64,000 bases of DNA from Trebonia sp963785645 (GCA_963785645.1 CAWAWG010000005.1:434001-498000), one strand, 5' to 3'. Shown: positions 34,747 through 44,784, counted from the first letter of the stretch. The notes: a model not told the origin generated them from the letters alone. Numbers and translations are program-made.

Positions 34747-35399
34747 TTACTGGATGAGGTAGATGGTCGTGAACAGGCCGATCCAGACGACGTCGACGAA
34801 GTGCCAGTAGTAGGACACGACGATCGCGCTGACCTGCTGTTCATGAGTAAAGCGCTTGGCGGCGTAGGTCCGCCCGAGCAAGAAGAGGAACGCGATGAGA
34901 CCGCCGGTCACGTGCAAGCCCGTGGAACCCGGTGGTCAGGTAGAACACCGAACCGTAGTTGCTCGACGAGATCGTCAGGTGGTCAACCCTGACCAGCTGC
35001 GAGTACTCGTACGCCTGCCCGCAAACGAAGTAAAGCCCCATGAGGAAGGACAGCACGTACCACTCGCGCAGTCCCCACTTCCAGAACTTCCAAATCGATG
35101 GCCGCACGCCTGATCTGGCCACGCTCAACCGCGAACACACCCATCTGGCAGGTCACACTGGACAACACGAGCACGGTCGTGTTCGTCGAGCCAAGCGGGA
35201 GGTTCAGATGAGCCATGGGCCAAGGCAGGCCCTGGCCTTTGTCTACCGAGCGGATCGTGAAGTACATCGCGAACAGCGCAGCGAAGAACATGAGCTCGCT
35301 GGACAACCAGATGATGGTGCCCACGCTTACCAGGTTCGGTCGGCTGGCCGGGGTACGCGGTACCGGCTCGGTCACGGATGCTGTCGCCACGATGGTCAT
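34747..35399 (-). CDS. ctaE: Cytochrome c oxidase subunit III, two frameshifts
   Basis: Starts at 35399 (MTIVATASVTEPVPRTP), with NLVSVGTIIWLSSELMFFAA as the first helix. Near 35110 the frame changes to WKFWKWGLREWYVLSFLMGL, and near 34920 to GLHVTGGLIAFLFLLGRTYA. It ends VSYYWHFVDVVWIGLFTTIY with LIQ. The conserved FHGLHV and WHFVD segments identify subunit III of the aa3 oxidase. First gene of the ctaE-qcrC-qcrA-qcrB operon, 14 bp before qcrC. The two indels leave all family sequence readable. Confidence 0.87.
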
Positions 35400-35534
35400 T
35401 ATTACGACACCCCGTAGGGGATGCGCAGCCGACCCCCCAACTTCATGCCTTTCCTGGGAAAAATCTGAAGGCTGCGGCGTCCGTATCCGCCGACTGACGC
35501 GGGCACGGCTCGACCCACGTAGGATGCTCGGTCC

Positions 35535-35927
35535 ATGAAGGTCGTTGTTTACAGCCATGACGCCGACACCCGGGCCGAGATGCGGCTCGCCATCGGCTCC
35601 CGCCCGGCTCCCGACGTGCCGGAAGCCGAGATCATCGAGGTGGCGACTTCGCCCGCGCTGTTCCGGCTGCTCGATGCCGGCGGCGTCGACGTCATGGTGC
35701 TCGACGGCGAGGCGCAGCCGGCCGGCGGCATGGGCGTCAGCCGCCAGGCGAAGGACGAGATCTACAACTGCCCGCCCGCGCTGCTGGTCATCGCCCGGGC
35801 CGACGACCGCTGGCTCGCCACCTGGTCTAAGGCCGAGGCGGTGATCAGCCACCCGATCGACCCGGTGGCCCTGGCCCGCGAACTGGCCGCGCTCATGCGC
35901 ACCCGCTCCTCCATCACAGCTCAGTAA
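35535..35927 (+). CDS. Receiver-like protein conserved next to ctaE
   Basis: 130 residues with the alternating strand-helix pattern of a response-regulator receiver: MKVVVYSHDADTRAEMRLAI, VDVMVLDGEAQPAGGMGVSR and PALLVIARADDRWLATWSKA. Asp lies in VLDGE at the usual phosphoacceptor strand, but no output domain follows. It is divergent from ctaE across 135 bp. Possibly a regulator of the respiratory operon; role unproven. Confidence 0.65.
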   Translation: MKVVVYSHDADTRAEMRLAIGSRPAPDVPEAEIIEVATSPALFRLLDAGGVDVMVLDGEAQPAGGMGVSRQAKDEIYNCPPALLVIARADDRWLATWSKAEAVISHPIDPVALARELAALMRTRSSITAQ

Positions 35928-36091
35928 CAAAATCAGAGCCCAAGTCAATAGCAGGACCGGCGGGCCCGGTGATCGGCGTCCCCCGCCCGGAGATCCGACG
36001 GGCAGGGCACCATCAGGATGAAAGAGTTCGTCCGAACGGGTTCGTGGCTTCGCCGGTTCGGCGCCCCGTTCCCCTGAGATAGGTGCCGTCC

Positions 36092-37154
36092 ATGGAAACC
36101 CCGAACTGGCCCGCGCTGATCCGCGCGCTTATCGGCAGGCAGGCGCTCACCGCCGAGCAGACCGCCTGGGCCATGAACGAGATCATGGAGGGCGACGCCG
36201 CCCCGGCGCAGATCGCCGGGTTCGGGGTGGCGCTGCGGGCCAAGGGCGAGACCGCCGCGGAGATGTCCGGCCTGGCCGCGTCGATGCTGGCGCACGCCAC
36301 GCCGATCACTATCGCCGGCCCGGTCACCGACCTGGTCGGTACCGGCGGTGACGGCACGCATACGGTGAACGTGTCCACGATGGCGACCATCGTCGCCGCC
36401 TCGGCCGGCGTGCCGATGGTCAAGCACGGCAACCGGGCGGCGTCTTCGGCAGTGCGGCGCGGCGGACGTGCTCGAGGCGCTCGGCGTGGTGATCGACCTG
36501 CCCGCGTCGGCCACCGAGGCGCTGTTCGCCGAGATCGGCATCGCGTTCCTGTTCGCGGCGCTCTACCACCCGTCGCTGCGGCACGCGGGCCCAGTGCGCA
36601 GCCAGCTCGGCGTGCCGACCGCGTTCAACTACCTCGGCCCGCTCACCAACCCGGCCCGACCGTCATCGCTCGCCGTCGGCGTCGCCGACCCGCTGATGGG
36701 GCCGGTGCTCGCCGAGGTGTACGCGGCCCGCGGCGACTCGGCGCTGGTGTTCCACGGCGGCGGGCTTGACGAGCTCACCACGACCGGGCCGTCTACGGTC
36801 TGGATCGCCGCCGACGGCGCCGTGTCGCAGACCTCGTTCGATCCGGCTGCCCTGGGCCTTCCCCGGGCCACGCTCGCCGACTTGCGGGGCGGAGACCCGG
36901 CGCACAACGCGTCCGTGGTCCGTTCCCTGCTGGCGGGCGAGACCGGTCCGGTCCGGGACATCGTGCTGCTCAACGCCGCCGCCGCGATGGCCGCCGCCGA
37001 GGGCCCGGGCGCGACCGGCGAGGCTCTCGCCAAGACGCTGGGCGAGGGGCTGGCCCGCGCCGCTGAGGCCGTCGACTCGGGTGCCGCCTCCGCCCTGCTG
37101 ACCCGCTGGGTGGACGCGAGCAACCGGCTAGCCACCCCGCGCCCGCGCGGCTAG
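36092..37154 (+). CDS. trpD: Anthranilate phosphoribosyltransferase, one frameshift
   Basis: TrpD joins anthranilate to PRPP in tryptophan synthesis. Seen in order: WPALIRALIGRQALTAEQT, the PRPP loop VGTGGDGTHTVNVSTMATIV, VKHGNRAASSA, then after an extra base near 36449 CGAADVLEALGV, FLFAALYHPSLRHAGPVRSQ, LGVPTAFNYLGPLTNPARP and GLDELTTTGPSTVW. Length about 354, normal for the family. ATG at 36092; an in-frame GTG lies 9 bp earlier. The indel sits in an otherwise perfect gene and is probably not biological. Confidence 0.92.
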
Positions 37155-37245
37155 CCAGGTCCGCCTGTGCCGTTGCCGCGGCGGTCAGCTTCGCGGGTTA
37201 CTCCCCCGGGATGAGGCGCGCAGGCCGCCGGGGGGCTACCTTAGA

Positions 37246-38676
37246 GTGGTGGGCTCCGAACGCGACATGTCGCACGCGCCTGGTGACCGGCGACCGGGCG
37301 CGTACCCGGCATACCCGGGCTCCGGTGAATCGTCGCGTCCCGCCCGCCCGCCGCTGACGAAACGGATGCGGCTCGTCCACTGGATGGTGCTGGACTGCCT
37401 GGTCGGCGGCTTCCTCGCGATCATCAGCGCGGCCGCGGAGGCCCGGGACTTCCCGGGCGGGCACCTCAGGCTCCTGGTCGCGCTGCTGTTCCTCGCCGCG
37501 GTTTTCGTCCCGGTAGCTCTTCGCCGACGGGCCCCGGCCACCGCGTTCGGTGCGCTGCTGATCCTCGGTGTGCTGCTGTCCGGCCTATCGCCCGCCGCGA
37601 CCGTGGGTATCTTCCTGGCCGCCGCGTACGTGCTGTACACGGTGACCGTCGAGGGCCGTCGGCGGACCGGGGCGGCCGCGCTCGGACTGATGCTTGTGGT
37701 CCTGGTTTTCATCGGCATAGGGGCCGGCGGTACCGGTCGGGGCCGTCCCGGGGTCGGAGACACGGTCGTCCCTATCGCGCTGGCCAACGTCATCGCCTGG
37801 ATGACCGCGTACTCCGTACGCCAGCGGCGGCTGTACGTAGTCACCCTGCAGCAGCAGGCCGCGAACAGCGCGGTCGCCGAGGAACGGCTGCGGATCGCGC
37901 GTGAACTGCACGATGTCGTGGCGCACAGCATGTCCGTGATCGCTGTCCAGGCCGGCTACGGCCAGTACGTCATCGACGGGAGCCCAGGCGGCGCCAAGGA
38001 CGCGCTCGGCGCGATCCAGGCGACGAGCAGGGACGCGCTTGAGGAGATGCGCCGGATGCTCGGCGTGCTCCGCCAGCAGGACGTGACGCCGAGCATGGAA
38101 ATGACCAGCGCCGCCCCCGGCGCGGCGTCGGCCGACGGGCAGGCGTCCGGCAGCGGCGACGGTCGGCCCCGGCAGGCACCGCTCACGCCCGCACCGGGGA
38201 TGGCCTGCCTGGACAAGCTCATCACGCGAACCCGCGGCGCCGGAGTGCGGGTGACCCTGGAGATCTCTGGGCGCTCCCGGCCCGCGCCCGCTGGCGTGGA
38301 CCTGTCGGCGTACCGGATCATCCAGGAGGCGCTCACGAACGTGGTCAGGCACGCGGGCACGGGCGCGTCGTGCGTGGTCAGCGTCGCCTACACGGACTCG
38401 GACGTGGTCATCCGGGTTACCGACGACGGCGGCCGGTCGATGACACCCCTCTCGGTCAGCGTGGGCCCGTTTGTCAGCGAGGACCCCTTTGTCAACATGA
38501 GCACCGTGGGGACGGGTCACGGGATCATCGGCATGCGCGAGCGGGTGCACCTGTGCCGCGGCACCTTCAGTGCCGGACCGCTGCCGAACGGCGGGTTCCA
38601 GGTCACGGCGGCGCTGCCGCTGCCGCGCCACCGGCAGCCGCACGGCCCCGCCCGAAGTTCTCACCACCCAGGTTGA
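37246..38676 (+). CDS. NarL-family sensor histidine kinase
   Basis: 476 residues from GTG at 37246. Five or six membrane helices occupy residues 45-190. The HisKA_3 dimerisation motif ERLRIARELHDVVAHSMSVI contains the phospho-acceptor His222. The HATPase segments are SAYRIIQEALTNVVRHAG, VIRVTDDGG and GTGHGIIGMRERV. It phosphorylates the response regulator encoded 45 bp downstream. Residues 275-310 form a low-complexity Ala/Gly linker. The signal sensed is unknown. Confidence 0.92.
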   Translation: MVGSERDMSHAPGDRRPGAYPAYPGSGESSRPARPPLTKRMRLVHWMVLDCLVGGFLAIISAAAEARDFPGGHLRLLVALLFLAAVFVPVALRRRAPATAFGALLILGVLLSGLSPAATVGIFLAAAYVLYTVTVEGRRRTGAAALGLMLVVLVFIGIGAGGTGRGRPGVGDTVVPIALANVIAWMTAYSVRQRRLYVVTLQQQAANSAVAEERLRIARELHDVVAHSMSVIAVQAGYGQYVIDGSPGGAKDALGAIQATSRDALEEMRRMLGVLRQQDVTPSMEMTSAAPGAASADGQASGSGDGRPRQAPLTPAPGMACLDKLITRTRGAGVRVTLEISGRSRPAPAGVDLSAYRIIQEALTNVVRHAGTGASCVVSVAYTDSDVVIRVTDDGGRSMTPLSVSVGPFVSEDPFVNMSTVGTGHGIIGMRERVHLCRGTFSAGPLPNGGFQVTAALPLPRHRQPHGPARSSHHPG

Positions 38677-38721
38677 CGAAGTCGTGCTCGATAGAGCCGT
38701 CCGTTGAGCCATGATCACCGG

Positions 38722-39495
38722 ATGACCATCACCGTCGCCGTGGCCGACGATCAGGCCCTCGTCCGGGTTGGATTCTGCGGCATCATCGCCGCCACACCCG
38801 GTCTCACCGTGGTCGGCGAGGCCGCCAACGGCGCCGAGGCGGTCCAGGTCGCCCGGTCCGCGCAGCCCGACGTGCTGCTGATGGACGTGCGCATGCCCGT
38901 GCTCAACGGCATCGAGGCGACCAGGCAGATCACCTCGTCCGCCGAGTCGCGCGGAGTCCGCGTCATCATCCTCACAACCTTCGACCTCGACGACTACGTT
39001 TTCGGGGCGCTGCGCGCGGGCGCCAGCGGGTTCCTGCTCAAGGACACGATCCCGGAAGACCTCATCACCGCCATCCGGGTCGTCGCCGCCGGCGAGGCCC
39101 TGCTCGCGCCGAGCGTCACCCGCCGCCTGATCAGCGAGTTCGCCAAGACTCCGGCGCTCGGCCGGTCCGGGGCGATGGTGCCGGGGCTGCCGGTGCCAGC
39201 GGGAGACGCGCCGGCGAGACCAGGGCCGGCCGCAGACAGCGGGCCGCGCCCGGCGGCAGCGCCAGCCCGCGCGGGCAGGGTCACCGGGCTGCTCACCGAG
39301 CGCGAATGCGAGGTCCTGCGCCTTGTCGCGGCCGGCCTGTCAAACGGGGAAATCGCCGATCACCTGCGCATCTCCCCCGCCACGGCGAAGACCCACGTCG
39401 CCCACCTGCTAACGAAGCTAGACGCCCGCGACCGCGTCCAACTGGTGATCATCGCTTACCAGGCGGGGCAGGCCAGTATCTCCCCCGGGGGATGA
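38722..39495 (+). CDS. NarL/FixJ-family response regulator
   Basis: 257 residues. Receiver with VAVADDQALVRVGF, phospho-acceptor Asp55 in LLMDVRMPVLNGIEAT and Lys in FLLKDTIPEDL. A 45-residue Pro/Ala linker follows, then the LuxR-type HTH (LLTERECEVLRLVAAGLSNG, ISPATAKTHVAHLLTKLDAR). The last residues, ASISPGG, are encoded by a dispersed CTCCCCCGGGGGA repeat, the same source as the end of the DAHP synthase. Partner of the kinase just upstream. Confidence 0.92.
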   Translation: MTITVAVADDQALVRVGFCGIIAATPGLTVVGEAANGAEAVQVARSAQPDVLLMDVRMPVLNGIEATRQITSSAESRGVRVIILTTFDLDDYVFGALRAGASGFLLKDTIPEDLITAIRVVAAGEALLAPSVTRRLISEFAKTPALGRSGAMVPGLPVPAGDAPARPGPAADSGPRPAAAPARAGRVTGLLTERECEVLRLVAAGLSNGEIADHLRISPATAKTHVAHLLTKLDARDRVQLVIIAYQAGQASISPGG

Positions 39496-39522
39496 CCCCC
39501 GGGGGTATCTGCCGATACGAAA

Positions 39523-39562
39523 CCTCCGCCGCCCTGGCAGGAATTGACCAAGGCGGCGGAGG
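39523..39562. terminator. Bidirectional hairpin terminator
   Basis: CCTCCGCCGCCCTGG pairs with CCAAGGCGGCGGAGG apart from one mismatch, around a 10-nt loop. It lies between the convergent response regulator gene and ctaF. Confidence 0.75.
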
Positions 39563-39614
39563 CACGATTCGTTCGGGATATCCCTGATTTGATTTGTGGG
39601 AGGACTTCAGCCGG

Positions 39615-40010
39615 TTAATGGCTGAAGAAGCCCCGGTAGTACTCGAAGACGAAGCCGATGGCCGTGAGCATCAGGGCCACGACGCCGATCAGCACGAGCC
39701 ACCAGCCGATCGCGAAACCGACCGCTACCGTCGCGGATGCGAGGGCGACCCAGAGCGGCCACCAGCTGTGCGGGCTGAAGAAGCCGATCTCGCCGGTGCC
39801 CTGGGCGATCTCGCCCTCGTTGTCGTCCTCCGGGCGCCTGGGCAGCCGACGGCCGGTGAACAGCAGGTAGAAGCCGCTGAGCAGGCACAGACCCACCGCA
39901 AGGGCGAGCGCCGTCGTGCCGGTCACCTCCTTCGAGGTGTACCAGTAGACGATGTCCCCGGCGGTGAGGAAGAGTCCGCAGCCCAGGAAGAGCCAGCCTT
40001 CGACCTTCAT
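39615..40010 (-). CDS. ctaF: Cytochrome c oxidase subunit IV, actinobacterial type
   Basis: 131 residues with four membrane helices: MKVEGWLFLGCGLFLTAGDI, TTALALAVGLCLLSGFYLLF, SWWPLWVALASATVAVGFAI and WWLVLIGVVALMLTAIGFVF. The block GTGEIGFFSPHSWWPLWVA is typical of CtaF. Last gene of the ctaC-ctaD-ctaF operon, 15 bp after ctaD. It is a structural subunit with no cofactor ligands. Confidence 0.92.
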   Translation of the reverse strand: MKVEGWLFLGCGLFLTAGDIVYWYTSKEVTGTTALALAVGLCLLSGFYLLFTGRRLPRRPEDDNEGEIAQGTGEIGFFSPHSWWPLWVALASATVAVGFAIGWWLVLIGVVALMLTAIGFVFEYYRGFFSH

Positions 40011-40025
40011 GTGAGATACACGCCC

Positions 40026-41738
40026 CTACTTCTTCTCGGCGCTGAGCGCGGGGATTTTCTGCTCGAGGCCCTTCGACGCCGCGCCGGCCTTGATGTGCGG
40101 GTAGTGCGCTTCGAAGGCCGGGCGCTCCGAGCGGATGCGCGGGATGCGGTAGAAGTTGTGCCGCGGCGGCGGGCAGGAGGTCGCCCACTCAAGCGAGGAA
40201 GCGAAGCCCCACGGGTCCTCCTCCGTGACCTTCTTGCCGTACCTGGTGGTGACGTACACGTTCCAGATGAACATCAGGACCGAGACGGCAAGCAGCCACG
40301 AGCCGACGGTCGAGATGATGTTCAGCGTGGTCACGTCGCCCGGCAGGAGCGGGTAGTTCGCGGTGCGCCGGACCTGGCCCTGGACGCCCGCCCAGTGCTG
40401 GACGAGGAACGTCATGTTGAAGCCGATGAACAGGAACCAGAACTGGACCTTGCCCATCCGGCTGTTGAGCATCTTGCCGGTCATCTTCGGCCACCAGAAG
40501 TACAGGCCGGCGAACATCTCGAACAGCACGGTGCCGGCCAGCACGTAGTGGAAGTGCGCCACCACGAAGTAGGAGTCGGAGACCGCGAAGTCCAGCGGCG
40601 GTGAGGCCAGGATGATGCCGGTAATGCCGCCGAAGAGGAACACGATGAGGAAGCCGATCGTGTAGAGCATCGGCGGCTCGAAGCTCAACTGGCCTCGCCA
40701 CATGGTGCCCGCCCAGTTGAAGAACTTCACCCCGGTCGGTACCGCGATGAGGAACGTCATGAACGAGAAGAACGGCAGCAGTACCGCACCGGTGGTGAAC
40801 ATGTGGTGCGCCCACACCGTCATCGACAGGCCGGCGATCGAGATCGTCGCCGCGATCAGCGTCTTGTAGCCGAACAGCGGCTTGCGGCTGAAGACCGGGA
40901 GGATCTCGGTCGCTATGCCGAAGAACGGCAGCGCCAGGATGTATACCTCGGGATGGCCGAAGAACCAGAACAGGTTCTGCCACATGATCGCCCCGCCGGA
41001 GTTAGCGGAGAAGACCTGGGCGCCGAGGCGGCGGTCGATCTCAAGGACGAGCAGCGCGGCGGCGAGCACCGGGAAGGCGAGCAGCACCAGCATGGAGGTG
41101 AGCAGCGCGTTCCAGGTGAAGATCGGCATCCGGAACATCGTCATGCCGGGCGCCCGCATGCAGAAGATCGTGGTGACGAAGTTGACTCCGCCGAGGATCG
41201 TGCCGAAGCCCGAGAGGGCAAGACCCATGATCCACAGGTCGGCGCCGATGCCCGGCGAGTTCGCCGCGCTGGTCAGCGGCGCGTAGGCGTACCAGCCGAA
41301 CGCGGCGGAGCCGCCGGGGGCGAGGAAGCTGCCGTACAGGATCAGGCCGCCGAACGCGAACAGGTAGTAGCTGAGCAGGTTCAGCCGCGGGAACGCCACG
41401 TCCGGCGCGCCGATCTGCAGCGGCACCAGCTCGTTCGCGAACCCGACGAAGAGCGGGGTCGCGAACAGCAGCAGCATGATCGTGCCGTGCATGGTGAACA
41501 TCTCGTTGTAGATCTGGTCCGACAGGAAGCTCGAGTTCGGGCTCAGCAACTGGATGCGGATGAGCAGCGCCATGATCCCGGCACCCAGGAAGAACACGAA
41601 CGACGTGATCAGGTACATGTGCCCGATGATCTTGTGGTCCGTGGAGGAGAGCCAGCCCGCGAGCACCGAGCCCTTGCGCTCGGTGCGCGCGGTGCGGGCC
41701 GCCGCCCGCAGCGCTGCCGGGTTTTCGATGGTTGTCAC
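40026..41738 (-). CDS. ctaD: Cytochrome c oxidase subunit I
   Basis: 570 residues, intact. Heme a, CuB and heme a3 ligands are in FTMHGTIMLLLF, WFFGHPEVYILALP (the cross-linked His-Tyr pair), WAHHMFTTG and YFVVAHFHYVLAG. It reduces oxygen to water and pumps protons. The start is GTG at 41738 in a GTGA overlap with the ctaC stop. Unlike its neighbours qcrA-C and ctaE, this long gene has no frameshift. Confidence 0.96.
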   Translation of the reverse strand: MTTIENPAALRAAARTARTERKGSVLAGWLSSTDHKIIGHMYLITSFVFFLGAGIMALLIRIQLLSPNSSFLSDQIYNEMFTMHGTIMLLLFATPLFVGFANELVPLQIGAPDVAFPRLNLLSYYLFAFGGLILYGSFLAPGGSAAFGWYAYAPLTSAANSPGIGADLWIMGLALSGFGTILGGVNFVTTIFCMRAPGMTMFRMPIFTWNALLTSMLVLLAFPVLAAALLVLEIDRRLGAQVFSANSGGAIMWQNLFWFFGHPEVYILALPFFGIATEILPVFSRKPLFGYKTLIAATISIAGLSMTVWAHHMFTTGAVLLPFFSFMTFLIAVPTGVKFFNWAGTMWRGQLSFEPPMLYTIGFLIVFLFGGITGIILASPPLDFAVSDSYFVVAHFHYVLAGTVLFEMFAGLYFWWPKMTGKMLNSRMGKVQFWFLFIGFNMTFLVQHWAGVQGQVRRTANYPLLPGDVTTLNIISTVGSWLLAVSVLMFIWNVYVTTRYGKKVTEEDPWGFASSLEWATSCPPPRHNFYRIPRIRSERPAFEAHYPHIKAGAASKGLEQKIPALSAEKK

Positions 41739-42628
41739 TGGGTGCTCCCTGAAGCCGTCTTCTGGATCGCCTGCTGCTGGCTAATCCAAGTCTGGAACTG
41801 GGCAGGAGTCACGATCTTGAGCGTGAACAGCATCTTGCTGTGGTAAAGACCGCACAACTCGCTACAGTGGCCGGTGAACGTGCCGGTCTTGGTGGCCGTG
41901 ATCGAGAAGTGGTTCGGGTGGCCGGGGATGACGTCCCGCTTGAACAGGAACTCCGGCACCCAGAACGCGTGGATCACGTCCGGCGAGGTGAGGTTGAAGT
42001 TGACCGACTCGCCAACCGGGATCTCAAGCAGCGGCAGCGGTCCCTGGCCGTACATGTAGCCGTCGGTGGTGACGTGGTAGTCCGGGTAGTTGAACAGCCA
42101 CGACCACTGGAAGCCGACCACGTCGACGGTGACCGCCGGATGGGACGGGATCGCGTCGACCGTGTTCTCGTCCTTGGCGGTGTAGTAGAACAGCACCGCG
42201 ATGAGGACAAACGGCACAATCGTGTAGAGGATCTCGATCGGCATGTTGTACCGGACCTGCGGCGGGAGTTTGTCACCGCGCTTGCGGTGGAAGATCACCG
42301 TCCAGATGATCATGCCCCATACGACCGCGCCGACCAGCAGGCCGGCGATCCAGGAACCCTGCCAGAGGGACAGCGTGACCGCGCCCTGCTGGGTCACGGG
42401 GTCAGGGAACCCCATGCGGGTGAAGTCGTTATTCCACGCGCACCCGGAAAGGGGGAGCAGCAAAGCGGCAAGCGCGCCGAGGCGCAGCGCGTTAGCCCGG
42501 CGGCTGCGCGGGGCTCGCGTGCGCTGGCCAGTCCCCTGCTGACCAGTGCTGCGTGAACCTGGGCCTCGCGAACCAGTGCGTGGCCCAGTGCCGCGCCCGC
42601 CTGGCGCGGCCCGGCGAATCAGAGTCAA
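41735..42628 (-). CDS. ctaC: Cytochrome c oxidase subunit II, lipoprotein
   Basis: Up to 297 residues. A Arg-rich N-terminus precedes a lipobox (LLLPLSGC). Two membrane helices follow (WIAGLLVGAVVWGMIIWTVI and ILYTIVPFVLIAVLFYYTA), then the extracellular CuA domain with HAFWVPEF and GHCSELCGLYHSKM (Cys, Cys, His, Met and Glu ligands). It accepts electrons from QcrC. The frame opens with TTG at 42628, but the first 40 residues are low complexity, so a later start is possible. Confidence 0.9.
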   Translation of the reverse strand: MTLIRRAAPGGRGTGPRTGSRGPGSRSTGQQGTGQRTRAPRSRRANALRLGALAALLLPLSGCAWNNDFTRMGFPDPVTQQGAVTLSLWQGSWIAGLLVGAVVWGMIIWTVIFHRKRGDKLPPQVRYNMPIEILYTIVPFVLIAVLFYYTAKDENTVDAIPSHPAVTVDVVGFQWSWLFNYPDYHVTTDGYMYGQGPLPLLEIPVGESVNFNLTSPDVIHAFWVPEFLFKRDVIPGHPNHFSITATKTGTFTGHCSELCGLYHSKMLFTLKIVTPAQFQTWISQQQAIQKTASGSTQ

Positions 42629-43172
42629 AGGAGCGCCTTCCCAACAACGTCGCCCGGCCGCCCGTTGTCTCTTTCAGGCGCCGGTCTACGGTCTTCTACA
42701 GCGTGTCGTGCAAACAGTATCGCGTGCGCGGACAAGCTCGCAGGGGACCCCCGGCGTTAGGGGCGTTCGCCAGGAAACTTAAACACTCGACGCGGTCAGC
42801 CGGGCCTCTTTACGCGTCCCGGGGGTAACCAGGCACGAGTGGGGGCACTATGGACGTGTGAGGGTCATCTCATGAGCGAGCTTGCGAGCGAATCGGTGAG
42901 CACGGTGCCTCGGCGAATGGGGACTCCGAGCGTCAGCGAGGTGGCGTCATGAGCCGGAAGCCGTGGCTCGGCAGGCCGGCTGGACGGCACGCGGCCGGCC
43001 GCGCGGGCGGGCCGCGACTGGCGGCGGCGAAGCCGCTCCAGCCGCTGTCGCGCCACCCGAGCCAGTGCCACCTGCGAAAACGCCGCGGCCAGGACAGCCA
43101 GAGGAGTCGCCGGAGAGGCCGCCGTGGGAGCAGGCGCCTTCGCCGGGCACCGGCCTGCTCGGCGCGCCGACC
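42629..43172. other. Region between ctaC and the TusA-like gene
   Basis: No confident gene. An ATG at 42949 (MSRKPWLGRPAG) opens a frame that, with one base change near 42985, would join the Pro/Ala-rich frame leading into the TusA-like protein, so that gene may really begin here. GAGCGAGCTTGCGAGCGAA at about 42873 resembles the unit of the array at 30 kb. Confidence 0.5.
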
Positions 43173-43508
43173 ATGTCCGATGCCCCGGCCACGGCGTTTG
43201 TCTCGCCGGTGACCGACGCCGCGCGGGCGGCGGCGGCCGAGTCGAGTGCCTCGCTGCCCGGTTACATTCCCTCCGGCATGGCGCCGCTGATCACTATCGA
43301 CGCCCTCGGACGCAAGTGTCCCATCCCGATCATCATGCTCGCGCAGCAGATCCGTGACGTTCCCGTCGGCTCGGTCGTCGCCGTGCTCGCCGACGACCCC
43401 GCCGCCTACAGCGACATCCCGGCCTGGTGCGGGCTCAAGTCACACGATTGCGTCTTCCGCGCCGACTACGCGTCCGGCTGGTCGTTCGGCGTCCGCCGCC
43501 GCTATTAA
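43173..43508 (+). CDS. TusA-family sulfur carrier protein
   Basis: At least 111 residues from ATG at 43173; the frame is open upstream to 42963 with Pro/Ala-rich sequence. The TusA domain is defined by IDALGRKCPIPIIMLAQQIR, whose Cys in the CPxP motif carries persulfide, and ends YSDIPAWCGLKSHDCVF. TusA proteins relay sulfur from cysteine desulfurase to tRNA thiolation or molybdenum cofactor synthesis; it may serve ThiI elsewhere in this window. The gene stands alone between oxidase genes. Confidence 0.8.
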   Translation: MSDAPATAFVSPVTDAARAAAAESSASLPGYIPSGMAPLITIDALGRKCPIPIIMLAQQIRDVPVGSVVAVLADDPAAYSDIPAWCGLKSHDCVFRADYASGWSFGVRRRY

Positions 43509-43588
43509 CCGGCGACATACACTGACTTTGAGGGGTTCAAAGCCGACAAGCCGGGCGGGATTTACCCCGCAAAACCAGTGTAAGTTGC

Positions 43589-44577
43589 TTACCGGGCGCG
43601 CTTGAAGCGGTCCGTGAGGGTGGAGTCGGTTTCCCACCAGGGGCGATCGGGCTTGTCGAGATCGGTGGTCTCGGGGGTGCTCACCTTGGCGGTGCGGGCG
43701 GCGTCTCGTGCGTCTAGCTCGGCGTCGATCTCTGCGGCTTCCCGCTGGTCAGCGCGCATCATCTGGATGAGCTGGACGGCGAGGAAGGGCAGGCCGACGA
43801 AGTCACCGAGTATCCAGATGATTCCGCCGCCGAGGACCTGGCTGGTGGCCAGGCTCGGGCCGTAGGGATAGCCGACCGCCTGGTAGTGCCCGGCCGCGAG
43901 AATCGTCTGGTCCGCGATGATCGCGATGCCGAAGAACGCGTCACCGACCACTTCGGCGGCGGTGATCCACATCGCGACACCGTACGGGTACTCCTTCGGC
44001 ACCGGGTCGACGCGCAGGAGCGTCCAGAAGAACACGTATCCCGGCGCCATCAGGATCACGTACGTGAGCTCACGGACCGTGCCGCTGGCGAACACGTGCG
44101 TATACCAGGAGGTGAAATACATGGTCATCGGCACGGCCACCAGCAGCAGCGTGGTGATCGCGGGGAACGTCACGACCTTGGCGACCCGGCCGCAGAGCGC
44201 TCTCCTTACCCGGTCGCCTACTCGCGGATAAGCCTCGATCAGCAGCGTGAGCGGCTTGCCCATGGCGAGGAACAGCGGCGACACCAAGACGAGCAGCACG
44301 GTCTGGGTGGCCCTGGCGTAGAACAGGACGCTCTGGTAGGCACCGGGCCACGCCATCACCGCGATCGCCGCGAATCCGAGACCGAGCACGATGAACGCGA
44401 ACGTGCGGCCGGTCCCCCACTCCCGCCGGCCCGCCTGACCCGCGCCGCGGACGCGAGATACCAGGCGCCGAGCAGCAGGATCAGCACCAGCATGGGGATG
44501 TCGACGCGCCACTCGGTGAACGCCCGGAGGAGGGTGAACTTGGGTGGGCCACTGTAAGCGGTCGCGAGCGAGGCCAT
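43589..44577 (-). CDS. ctaG: Cytochrome c oxidase assembly factor CtaG (caa3-type), one frameshift
   Basis: About 328 residues and seven membrane helices. The N-terminus (MASLATAYSGPPKFTLLRAF, VDIPMLVLILLLGAWYLAS) is in a different frame from the rest (GRTFAFIVLGLGFAAIAVMA onward), with the change near 44445. Conserved positions include MAWPGAYQSVLFYAR, SPLFLAMGKPLTLL and DFVGLPFLAVQLIQMM. CtaG helps insert copper into the oxidase. It lies downstream of the ctaCDF operon and on the same strand. Confidence 0.87.
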
Positions 44578-44723
44578 GCCCCAAAACTACTCCCTGTCGT
44601 AGACGCGGGCAGGTCCAGGTCGCTAGATAGTTCCGCTAGATAGGCCATGGAGGGCAGCGGCATGGCGGCTGGAGCGCGAAGCACGGACTCGTTCGGGGCT
44701 ACGGTTTTGCGGTGTGCAAGCAA

Positions 44724-44767
44724 GGAACCCCGCGCGGTGAAGACGGTGCTTCTCCGCGCGGGGTTCC
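44724..44767. terminator. Perfect 14-bp hairpin terminator
   Basis: GGAACCCCGCGCGG pairs with CCGCGCGGGGTTCC across a 16-nt loop. It is 17 bp downstream of the stop of the PfkB-type kinase gene. The stretch 44578-44784 has nothing else. Confidence 0.8.
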
Positions 44768-44784
44768 TCGTGGTGTGCTCGGCG

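Noticed and set aside
35928..36091. Trp attenuator before trpD
   Set aside because: No leader peptide with tandem Trp codons and no convincing terminator/antiterminator pair was seen.
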